The notes beneath the pieces were generated by a model. The model had not been told where the DNA came from and made no database searches. It worked only from the letters and a program-made list of their open reading frames with translations. A DNA stretch of 7,517 nt from assembly GCA_046538375.1 (NCBI GenBank), contig JBKHJA010000111.1, positions 1 to 7,517 of the forward strand. The letters run 5' to 3'. Position numbers and translations under genes: made by a program. Of this stretch, positions 1 to 4,709 are shown piece by piece. The stretch is from JBKHJA01 sp046538375. GTDB taxonomy: Bacteria; Acidobacteriota; Aminicenantia; Aminicenantales; Aminicenantaceae. The first letter of the stretch is position 1, and each line of letters begins with the position of its first letter.

Positions 1-16
1 AACCTCCGCTCTGCGA

Positions 17-38
17 CCAAAGGGACATATCCCCTTGG
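17..38. repeat. Imperfect hairpin in left arm of copy 1
   Basis: CCAAAGGG (17-24) faces CCCCTTGG (31-38) across the loop ACATAT. Seven of eight positions pair and the fifth is an A/C mismatch. It has no counterpart in copy 2. It may be part of the folded left arm of the element. Confidence 0.4.
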
Positions 39-45
39 AACCCCA

Positions 46-73
46 ACTGATTTGTAGAAAGCCACAAATCAGT
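46..73. repeat. Perfect 10-bp hairpin just upstream of the 106-bp repeat, copy 1
   Basis: ACTGATTTGT (46-55) and ACAAATCAGT (64-73) are exact inverted complements around an 8-nt loop. There is no T-tract after it, so it does not look like a terminator. In copy 2 a hairpin of similar size but different sequence (2028-2056) lies at a comparable place before the same repeat, so the structure rather than the sequence appears to be kept. Confidence 0.7.
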
Positions 74-92
74 AAAATTAGCTCTCGTTCGG

Positions 93-198
93 GGCTCGCT
101 CTCCTCTTCGAGGAACCGTGCCCGCTCGCCTCCGGATGGCTTCCTCATCAGCTGACCTGACTTCTTCTGAGACTATCACGGAAATGGAAATGCTTACC
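93..198. repeat. 106-bp direct repeat, copy 1
   Basis: Base-by-base identical to 2066-2171 (constant offset of 1973) and in the same orientation. Identity breaks at position 92 on the left and 199 on the right. It contains the palindrome TCAGCTGA, a short hairpin TCCTC-TTC-GAGGA, and a GAGGAA (110-115) / TTCCTC (141-146) inverted pair. Perfect identity over 106 non-coding bases implies recent duplication, transposition or gene conversion. Confidence 0.95.
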
Positions 199-213
199 TA
201 TTAAAATTAAATA

Positions 214-242
214 TTGAACTGTTCATGGAAAAATAATAATAT
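214..242 (+). promoter_or_regulatory. Candidate sigma-70-type promoter of the ALDH gene
   Basis: TTGAAC (214-219), 17-bp spacer, TAATAT (237-242). Each box matches the consensus at 4 of 6 positions, in a very AT-rich stretch. An alternative -10, TATACT (240-245), matches better but would give a 20-bp spacer. The box pattern resembles the promoter after repeat copy 2 (TTGAAT, 17 bp, TAGAAT). The predicted start would leave a leader of roughly 50 nt. Confidence 0.45.
215..225. promoter_or_regulatory. Operator-like palindrome over the -35 box
   Basis: TGAAC-T-GTTCA is a perfect 5-bp inverted repeat with a single central base, overlapping the proposed -35. A second, looser inverted repeat TTCA-N4-TGAA lies at 249-260, just past the -10. 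The pair could be repressor half-sites, but such short AT-rich palindromes also arise by chance. Confidence 0.3.
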
Positions 243-298
243 ACTCAATTCATAAGTGAAAATAAATCATAAAATTTTATCAGGAGAGGAGCATAAAA

Positions 299-1822
299 AT
301 GAAAGAACTTCTGGAAAAACTTGGAGTAAAAGACACCAATCCCGGTGCTTGTTCTGGACAGGATGCTTGGCATGAAGACCCTCAAGGAGATGAGATAGTC
401 TCTTACAATCCCACCACAGGCGAACCTCTGGCCAAGGTCATTCAGGCTACCCAGAAAACATACGAACAAGTTTTAGGCGTGGCCACTGAAGCCTTCCAGG
501 AATGGCAGATGATGCCCGCTCCCAAGAGGGGATTGGTGGTGCGGGATTTTGGCCAGGCACTTCGTGATTTTAAAGAGCCTCTGGGAGAGCTTGTCACCGC
601 CGAGATGGGGAAGATCAAGGCAGAAGGCACGGGAGAAGTACAGGAGATGATCGACATTTGTGATTTTGCTGTGGGATTGTCCCGCCAGCTCTACGGATTG
701 ACCATGCATTCAGAACGTCCTGCTCACCGCATGTACGAGCAGTGGCATCCTCTGGGAGCCATAGGCGTCATCACTGCCTTCAACTTTCCAGTGGCGGTAT
801 GGTCCTGGAACGCAGCCATTGCTGCAGTTTGTGGAGACACCACTGTGTGGAAGCCCTCCTCTGAGGTCCCCTTAACCGCCGTTGCTGTTCAGAATATTGC
901 CAACAAAGTGATGGCTGATCATGGGCTCAAAGGAATTTTTAACTTAACCATCGGAAGAGGTTCCGTAGTAGGGGAGAGGATGATCAATGACAAAAGACTT
1001 CCCCTCATTTCATTTACCGGGTCCACTCAGATGGGACGTCGAGTCTCAGAAGCGGTGGCCCGTCGTTTCGGAAGCACCATCCTGGAACTGGGAGGAAACA
1101 ATGCCATCATCGTGGCCCCGGATGCAGACCTGGAGATGACGGTACGCACCATTCTGTTCGGCGCGGTGGGTACTGCCGGCCAGCGCTGCACCACCACTCG
1201 TCGGATCATCATGCACAAATCCATTGCTTCTGAACTGACAGAGAGGATTGTGGCAGGATATAAACAGGTGAAAATTGGCAATCCTCTTGAAGAGGGAACC
1301 CTGATGGGCCCACTGGTCACCAAGGCAGCGGTGGAGGACATGATGGCGGCTTTAGAGAAGGCCAAAGAGCAGGGTGGAGAGGTGATCTGCGGCGGCAGCA
1401 GGCTTCCTGATTTGGGAGAACAGTTTGTGGAACCCACCATTGTCAAGATGCCTGCTCAGACAGAAATCGTCCACCATGAAACATTTGCTCCTATTCTTTA
1501 TCTCTTAGAGTATGAAGATATCGAAGAAGCCATAAAACTCCATAATGAAGTCCCTCAAGGACTTTCCAGTGGCATTTTTACCACCAATCTTTTGACTGCC
1601 GAGAAGTTTCTCTCCCATGAAGGTTCGGATTGCGGGATCGCCAATGTCAATGTGGGAACCTCTGGAGCAGAGATCGGAGGCGCCTTTGGCGGAGAAAAGG
1701 AGACCGGAGGAGGCAGAGAGTCTGGCTCAGATGCCTGGAAAGGCTACATGCGCAGACAGACAAACACCATCAACTGGTCCAAAGAGCTCCCCTTGGCCCA
1801 AGGTATAAAATTTGGTGATTGA
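299..1822 (+). CDS. Aldehyde dehydrogenase, ALDH7 (antiquitin) family; probable 2-aminoadipate-semialdehyde dehydrogenase
   Basis: A cytosolic NAD(P)-dependent dehydrogenase of 507 residues, the usual length for ALDH7. In this family the enzyme oxidises 2-aminoadipate 6-semialdehyde (in equilibrium with piperideine-6-carboxylate) to 2-aminoadipate in lysine catabolism. Seen in the protein: the TAFNFP motif with oxyanion Asn162, the cofactor-loop motif FTGST (239-243), general-base Glu263 in ELGGNN, and nucleophile Cys297 in GTAGQRCTT. The C-terminal half has SGAEIGGAFGGEK followed by GGGRESGSDAWK, and the protein ends near LPLAQGIKF, very like human antiquitin. Glu116 and Arg296 align by eye with residues Glu121 and Arg301 that recognise the aminoadipate end in human ALDH7A1, supporting this substrate. 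The start is set by AGGAG (287-291), 7 nt before the ATG. It appears monocistronic, with its own promoter and a 420-bp gap after it. Family is near certain; substrate is likely but inferred. Confidence 0.95.
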   Translation: MKELLEKLGVKDTNPGACSGQDAWHEDPQGDEIVSYNPTTGEPLAKVIQATQKTYEQVLGVATEAFQEWQMMPAPKRGLVVRDFGQALRDFKEPLGELVTAEMGKIKAEGTGEVQEMIDICDFAVGLSRQLYGLTMHSERPAHRMYEQWHPLGAIGVITAFNFPVAVWSWNAAIAAVCGDTTVWKPSSEVPLTAVAVQNIANKVMADHGLKGIFNLTIGRGSVVGERMINDKRLPLISFTGSTQMGRRVSEAVARRFGSTILELGGNNAIIVAPDADLEMTVRTILFGAVGTAGQRCTTTRRIIMHKSIASELTERIVAGYKQVKIGNPLEEGTLMGPLVTKAAVEDMMAALEKAKEQGGEVICGGSRLPDLGEQFVEPTIVKMPAQTEIVHHETFAPILYLLEYEDIEEAIKLHNEVPQGLSSGIFTTNLLTAEKFLSHEGSDCGIANVNVGTSGAEIGGAFGGEKETGGGRESGSDAWKGYMRRQTNTINWSKELPLAQGIKFGD

Positions 1823-1962
1823 TAGCAGAACAGAAACAAAAGCTAATCGTTAAATTTCGCTCTCTTCACTCTATACATTTGCACTCGATGACTCCCTATA
1901 TACTATTCCCACAAAAAACAACCTCCCCCTTTATCAAGGAGAACGAGATCCCTTTATCTTAC
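1823..1962. other. Non-coding gap between the ALDH gene and the inserted element
   Basis: No open reading frame with a ribosome site and no convincing stem plus T-tract terminator was found. A poor promoter-like pair (TTGCAC 1879-1884, 16 bp, TACTAT 1901-1906) points toward the element and may be chance. An AAGGAG at 1937-1942 has no properly spaced start codon; the ATG at 1969 opens only a 7-codon frame. With no other terminator seen, the long inverted-repeat element downstream could end the ALDH transcript. Confidence 0.5.
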
Positions 1963-1970
1963 ACCTAGAT
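1963..1970. repeat. Left flanking duplication of the element (putative target-site duplication)
   Basis: ACCTAGAT here and ACCCAGAT at 2172-2179 differ at one base and lie directly outside the two ends of the element. The right copy begins exactly where the identity shared with copy 1 stops. This is what a transposition target duplication with one later mutation would look like. Confidence 0.55.
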
Positions 1971-1972
1971 GA

Positions 1973-2013
1973 AAGCATTTCTAAAACCGTGATGCATTCA
2001 CAGTCAGGTCAGC
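1973..2013. repeat. Left terminal inverted repeat arm
   Basis: Three blocks, AAGCATTTC, CCGTGAT and GTCAGGTCAGC, are exact reverse complements of three blocks in the right arm (2124-2168). The first spacer is 5 nt on both sides but of different sequence. The second is 9 nt on the left and 13 nt on the right. Confidence 0.75.
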
Positions 2014-2027
2014 AGATTCCTCAGCCC

Positions 2028-2056
2028 GCGAATTTTCCCCAGCGAGGAAAATTCGC
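2028..2056. repeat. Central perfect 11-bp hairpin of copy 2
   Basis: GCGAATTTTCC (2028-2038) and GGAAAATTCGC (2046-2056) are exact inverted complements around a 7-nt loop, with no T-tract after the stem. The position before the 106-bp repeat parallels the 46-73 hairpin in copy 1, with unrelated sequence. Confidence 0.75.
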
Positions 2057-2065
2057 TTATTCCTC

Positions 2066-2171
2066 GGCTCGCTCTCCTCTTCGAGGAACCGTGCCCGCTC
2101 GCCTCCGGATGGCTTCCTCATCAGCTGACCTGACTTCTTCTGAGACTATCACGGAAATGGAAATGCTTACC
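2066..2171. repeat. 106-bp direct repeat, copy 2
   Basis: Identical to 93-198. It comprises the right half of the complete element, including the right terminal inverted repeat. It ends 71 bp before the start of the downstream dehydrogenase gene and just before that operon's promoter. Confidence 0.95.
2124..2168. repeat. Right terminal inverted repeat arm
   Basis: GCTGACCTGAC, ATCACGG and GAAATGCTT mirror the left-arm blocks at 1973-2013. The same arm is present in copy 1 at 151-195, where the matching left arm is absent from the window. Confidence 0.75.
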
Positions 2172-2179
2172 ACCCAGAT
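2172..2179. repeat. Right flanking duplication of the element
   Basis: ACCCAGAT, one mismatch from ACCTAGAT at 1963-1970. The match extends to 8 of 9 bases if the preceding C is included on both sides. Confidence 0.55.
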
Positions 2180-2180
2180 C

Positions 2181-2203
2181 AAAAGCTTGAATTAGCTTTT
2201 TTT
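2181..2203 (+). terminator. Weak intrinsic-terminator-like hairpin with T-tract
   Basis: AAAAGCT (2181-2187), loop TGAATT, AGCTTTT (2194-2200), continuing into a run of seven T (2197-2203). The stem is 7 bp but mostly A-T, so it would be weak. It would stop read-through from the ALDH gene or the element before the citrate lyase operon. It overlaps the -35 box of the operon promoter. Confidence 0.35.
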
Positions 2204-2215
2204 CTTATATAGAAT
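2187..2215 (+). promoter_or_regulatory. Promoter of the dehydrogenase-citrate lyase operon
   Basis: TTGAAT (2187-2192), 17-bp spacer, TAGAAT (2210-2215): 4 of 6 and 5 of 6 matches with ideal spacing. Transcription would start near 2222, giving a leader of only about 20 nt. That leaves little room for leader-based control, so regulation is more likely at initiation. The promoter lies just outside the end of the inserted element. Confidence 0.6.
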
Positions 2216-2242
2216 ACTCAAAATGATGAAAAAGGAGGCCCT

Positions 2243-3424
2243 ATGAATGAAAAAAATATTGTCATTATGCCCGGAGATGGAATCGGAAAAACAGTCCTTC
2301 CTGAAGCCATAAGAATACTGGATGAAGTGGGATTCAAAGCAAATTACATTCATGCTGATATTGGCTGGGAATTCTGGTGTAATGAAGGAAATCCCCTCCC
2401 TCAACGGACACTCGACCTTTTAGAAAAACACAGAATTGGCTTATTCGGAGCTATCACCTCTAAGCCCAAGGATCAAGCGGCCAAAGAACTTAAATCTGAG
2501 CTTCAAGGAAAAGGCTATGTCTACTACAGTCCCATTGTTGGACTGCGGCAGCATTTTTATCTAGATCTGTGCATCCGTCCCTGCCGGTCCTTCAAAGGAA
2601 ATCCCCTCAATTATGTGAGAAAAATAGATGACGACTGCTTTGAGCCTGATATTGATGTGGTCATATTCCGGCAGAACACAGAAGGCCTTTACAGCGGTGT
2701 GGAGTGGACCAATCCGCCGGATGAGGTTCGCTCGGCTCTTGAGACCCATCCAAAGATGAAAGCATTCAAGAATACCCCAAGCCAGGATTTGGCCATCTCA
2801 TGCCGTATCTTCACCCGCCAGGCCTGCCGTCGAATAGTGCATGAGGCTTTCAAGTATGCTCAAAAATATGGATACAAAAGCGTGACTATCTGTGAGAAGC
2901 CAAATGTTATCCGGGAAACATCCGGAATGTTAAGGGATGAAGCCTTAAAAATAGCTCCTGATTTCCCAGATATTCAACTCTGGCACACCAACATAGATGC
3001 TCAGATGATGTGGCTCAACAAGAATCCAGAAGACTATGGAGTCATTGTGTCTGGGAATATGTTTGGCGATATTGTCAGCGACGCCTTTGCCGGGCTGGTG
3101 GGAGGCCTGGGTTTTGCCAACAGTGCCAATATCGGAAAAAACATGGCTATCTTCGAGCCCACACATGGTTCAGCTCCCAAATATGAGAATCTCCACCCTT
3201 CCATTGTCAACCCCATGGCCATGATCTTGAGCGCTTGTTTGATGCTGGAGTATTTAGGAGAAGAGGAAAAGGCAAAAAGGATTCGTGATGCCATTGGCGC
3301 TGTGATTGCGGAGGGAAAAGTGCGCACTTACGATATGTTGAAGCTGGTGGGTGGTCCAGACGTTATACAGAAAGGCGCAGCGTCCACTCAACAGATGACC
3401 GATGCCATAATTGCCAAACTTTGA
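2243..3424 (+). CDS. Isocitrate/isopropylmalate dehydrogenase-family protein, probable NADP-dependent isocitrate dehydrogenase
   Basis: A 393-residue beta-decarboxylating dehydrogenase that would interconvert isocitrate and 2-oxoglutarate plus CO2 in the cytosol. Visible motifs: N-terminal PGDGIG (10-15), S96-x-x-V-x-L-R102-Q, R112, R143 and Y150 of the substrate site, K219, and metal ligands D252, D276 and D280 in the GNMFGDIVSDAFAG region. The cofactor loop is EPTHGSAPKY. By eye alignment to E. coli Icd, Lys313, Tyr314, Tyr363 and Lys367 occupy the positions that grip the NADP 2'-phosphate (Lys344, Tyr345, Tyr391, Arg395), so NADP is favoured over NAD. Odd: the residue matching substrate-contacting Asn115 of E. 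coli Icd is Ile98, so homoisocitrate or another 2-hydroxy-acid remains possible. AAGGAGG (2232-2238) lies 4 nt before the ATG. It is first in the operon, 58 bp before citDE, which supports isocitrate. No symbol is given because the substrate is not certain. Confidence 0.88.
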   Translation: MNEKNIVIMPGDGIGKTVLPEAIRILDEVGFKANYIHADIGWEFWCNEGNPLPQRTLDLLEKHRIGLFGAITSKPKDQAAKELKSELQGKGYVYYSPIVGLRQHFYLDLCIRPCRSFKGNPLNYVRKIDDDCFEPDIDVVIFRQNTEGLYSGVEWTNPPDEVRSALETHPKMKAFKNTPSQDLAISCRIFTRQACRRIVHEAFKYAQKYGYKSVTICEKPNVIRETSGMLRDEALKIAPDFPDIQLWHTNIDAQMMWLNKNPEDYGVIVSGNMFGDIVSDAFAGLVGGLGFANSANIGKNMAIFEPTHGSAPKYENLHPSIVNPMAMILSACLMLEYLGEEEKAKRIRDAIGAVIAEGKVRTYDMLKLVGGPDVIQKGAASTQQMTDAIIAKL

Positions 3425-3450
3425 TTTCCGAAAGAAAAACAGAAAAATTA

Positions 3451-3456
3451 TATAAT
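3451..3456 (+). promoter_or_regulatory. Isolated consensus -10 hexamer between the dehydrogenase and citDE genes
   Basis: A perfect TATAAT sits 27 bp before the citDE start, but no good -35 is present at 16-18 bp (the 17-bp position reads CCGAAA; TTTCCG would be 20 bp away). It could be a weak internal promoter boosting the citrate lyase genes or a chance match in AT-rich DNA. Confidence 0.25.
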
Positions 3457-3482
3457 GAAGCCAAGGATTTGGAGGCGTAATC

Positions 3483-4709
3483 ATGGGCAAAGTGGTTGAA
3501 GTTGGAAAAAAAGAGACATCCTCTGATTGTTGGGTAAGACTTGAGATCAAGGAAAGGGGAGGCCTTAAAATAGAGATAAGAAGCAAGGTGAAATCCATGT
3601 ATGGGGAAGCCATCAGCAAAACAGCAGAAGACATGATGAATTTTTTTAAAATCGAAAATGCGTCCCTTTTTATAGAAGATGGAGGAAGCCTTCCCTTTGT
3701 GTTGACCGCCAGAATCGAAGCCGCAGTCAGGCAATGTTTTCCCCAGAAAAAAGAAGAATATCTGGCCCCTGTTGCCCCCCAAAATGTGTATCAAGTGGAA
3801 AGGGATAGATTCCGACGCAGCCGCCTTTATATTCCAGGGGATCAACCCAGGCTGATCATCAACGCCGGGCTTTATAAACCAGACGGTATTATCCTCGATT
3901 TAGAAGATTCGGTGGCTCTGCCAGAGAAAGAATCGGCCAGACTCATGGTCCGGAATGCTTTGCGGGAAGTTGATTTTATGGGAGCAGAAAGAATGGTGCG
4001 GATCAACCAAATACCCATGGGGATCGAGGATCTCGCTTTTACGGTTCCTCATGGGGTGCACACCATCCTGATCCCCAAGTGCGAAGATGCTGAAACTGTG
4101 AAAAAAGTGGATGACAGCATCGAGAAACTCCGCAATAAACACAAAATGAAAAATGAAATATACCTGATGCCCATTATAGAAAGTGCTTTGGGAGCCCTAA
4201 ATGCTTACCAAATTGCCCTCGCCTCGCCGCACACTGTGGCTTTGACCATAGGACTGGAGGATTTTACTGCCGATATCGGGGCTGAGCGCACTGTAGAGGG
4301 ACAAGAAAGCTTTCTGGCCCGACAGCAAGTGGTTTTAGCGGCAAGAGCAGCCGGTATCCAGCCTATTGACAGCGTATTTTCTGATGTGGGGGATGAAGAA
4401 GGGTTGAAAAAGAGTGTACTGGAAGCCAAATCGTTAGGATTCGAGGGAAAAGGATGCATACATCCCAGCCAAATAAAAATCGTTCATCAAGGCTTTGCTC
4501 CTAATGATCAGGAGATCGCCAAGGCCAAAAAAATAAATCTTGCCATTGAAGAAGCTCGGAAAAAGGGAAGCGGAGTGGTTTCCCTGGGAAGCAAAATGAT
4601 TGATCCTCCCGTGGTCAAACGTGCTGAGAGAATATTAAAATTAGCCATTCAAAATAAACAAATTCCAGCCAACTGGAAGGAGGAGCTTAAAGATGAAGGG
4701 ACAAAATAA
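3483..4709 (+). CDS. citDE: Fused citrate lyase acyl-carrier (gamma, CitD) and citryl-CoA lyase (beta, CitE) protein
   Basis: A 408-residue protein joining two citrate lyase subunits. Residues 1 to about 87 are a CitD domain, the carrier of the phosphoribosyl-dephospho-CoA arm; Ser13 in the ETSSD segment aligns with the arm-bearing Ser14 of E. coli CitD, and VLTARIEAA matches its C-terminal end. A ~20-residue linker (88-109) follows, then CitE (about 110-408), the HpcH/HpaI-type lyase that cleaves the citryl-thioester to oxaloacetate and acetyl-carrier. CitE motifs: RRSRLYIPG, ILDLEDSVA, Arg173 in RIN, probable Mg ligands Glu233 (IIESALG) and Asp260 (GLEDF), and GFEGKGCIHPSQI. CitD and CitE are normally separate proteins of about 98 and 300 residues. 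The frame is continuous, with no stop or slip site visible at the junction. GGAGG (3471-3475) is 7 nt before the ATG. It is followed by citF with a 17-bp overlap. Function is near certain. Confidence 0.93.
   Translation: MGKVVEVGKKETSSDCWVRLEIKERGGLKIEIRSKVKSMYGEAISKTAEDMMNFFKIENASLFIEDGGSLPFVLTARIEAAVRQCFPQKKEEYLAPVAPQNVYQVERDRFRRSRLYIPGDQPRLIINAGLYKPDGIILDLEDSVALPEKESARLMVRNALREVDFMGAERMVRINQIPMGIEDLAFTVPHGVHTILIPKCEDAETVKKVDDSIEKLRNKHKMKNEIYLMPIIESALGALNAYQIALASPHTVALTIGLEDFTADIGAERTVEGQESFLARQQVVLAARAAGIQPIDSVFSDVGDEEGLKKSVLEAKSLGFEGKGCIHPSQIKIVHQGFAPNDQEIAKAKKINLAIEEARKKGSGVVSLGSKMIDPPVVKRAERILKLAIQNKQIPANWKEELKDEGTK
4677..4685 (+). promoter_or_regulatory. citF ribosome binding site inside the end of citDE
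   Basis: AAGGAGGAG lies 7 nt before the citF ATG and within the last codons of citDE. It fixes the citF start and implies coupled translation of the two citrate lyase proteins. Confidence 0.8.

Larger units (their letters stand above)
1..198. mobile_element. Partial copy (copy 1) of a structured repeat element, left end outside the window
   Basis: The right 106 bp (93-198) are identical to 2066-2171, the right half of the complete element downstream. By analogy the right end is at or near the TTACC at 194-198. The left 92 bp do not match the left arm of copy 2: I do not find its AAGCATTTC, CCGTGAT or GTCAGGTCAGC blocks here. They contain two other hairpins: one at 17-38 (8-bp stem with one mismatch, 6-nt loop) and a perfect 10-bp one at 46-73. 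Either this copy has a different or longer left arm that continues before position 1, or only the right half is shared. No protein-coding potential is evident. The copy ends about 100 bp before the aldehyde dehydrogenase start. Calling it mobile is an inference from the second copy. Confidence 0.55.
1971..2171. mobile_element. MITE-like non-autonomous element, copy 2 (complete, ~200 bp)
   Basis: The ends form an interrupted terminal inverted repeat. AAGCATTTC (1973-1981), N5, CCGTGAT (1987-1993), N9, GTCAGGTCAGC (2003-2013) on the left mirrors GCTGACCTGAC (2124-2134), N13, ATCACGG (2148-2154), N5, GAAATGCTT (2160-2168) on the right. The centre has a perfect 11-bp hairpin (2028-2056). An imperfect 8-bp direct duplication flanks it, and the right half recurs identically at 93-198. 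It encodes no transposase, so movement would need enzymes supplied in trans. The reading frames crossing it look incidental. It could alternatively be a structured RNA or large terminator that became duplicated; the flanking duplication favours a mobile origin. I do not recognise the family. Confidence 0.65.

Noticed and set aside
1..298. T-box, riboswitch or other known leader RNA before the ALDH gene
   Set aside because: I see no T-box antiterminator consensus or known riboswitch core, and the predicted promoter lies after the structured region, so it would not be in the leader.
1027..1446. 139-codon minus-strand frame inside the ALDH gene
   Set aside because: It lies antisense to a clearly conserved coding region and has no recognisable domain; it is a shadow frame.
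1969..1992. Seven-codon leader peptide after AAGGAG at 1937-1942
   Set aside because: The ribosome site is about 26 nt from the ATG, too far for initiation, and the frame overlaps the element terminus.
93..2171. CRISPR array or tandem repeat
   Set aside because: There are only two copies, 106 bp long and nearly 2 kb apart, with a gene between them.
1989..2195. 68-codon open frame through repeat copy 2
   Set aside because: It runs across the inverted repeats, has no ribosome site, and its composition follows the repeat structure; the identical DNA in copy 1 lacks the start and upstream part.
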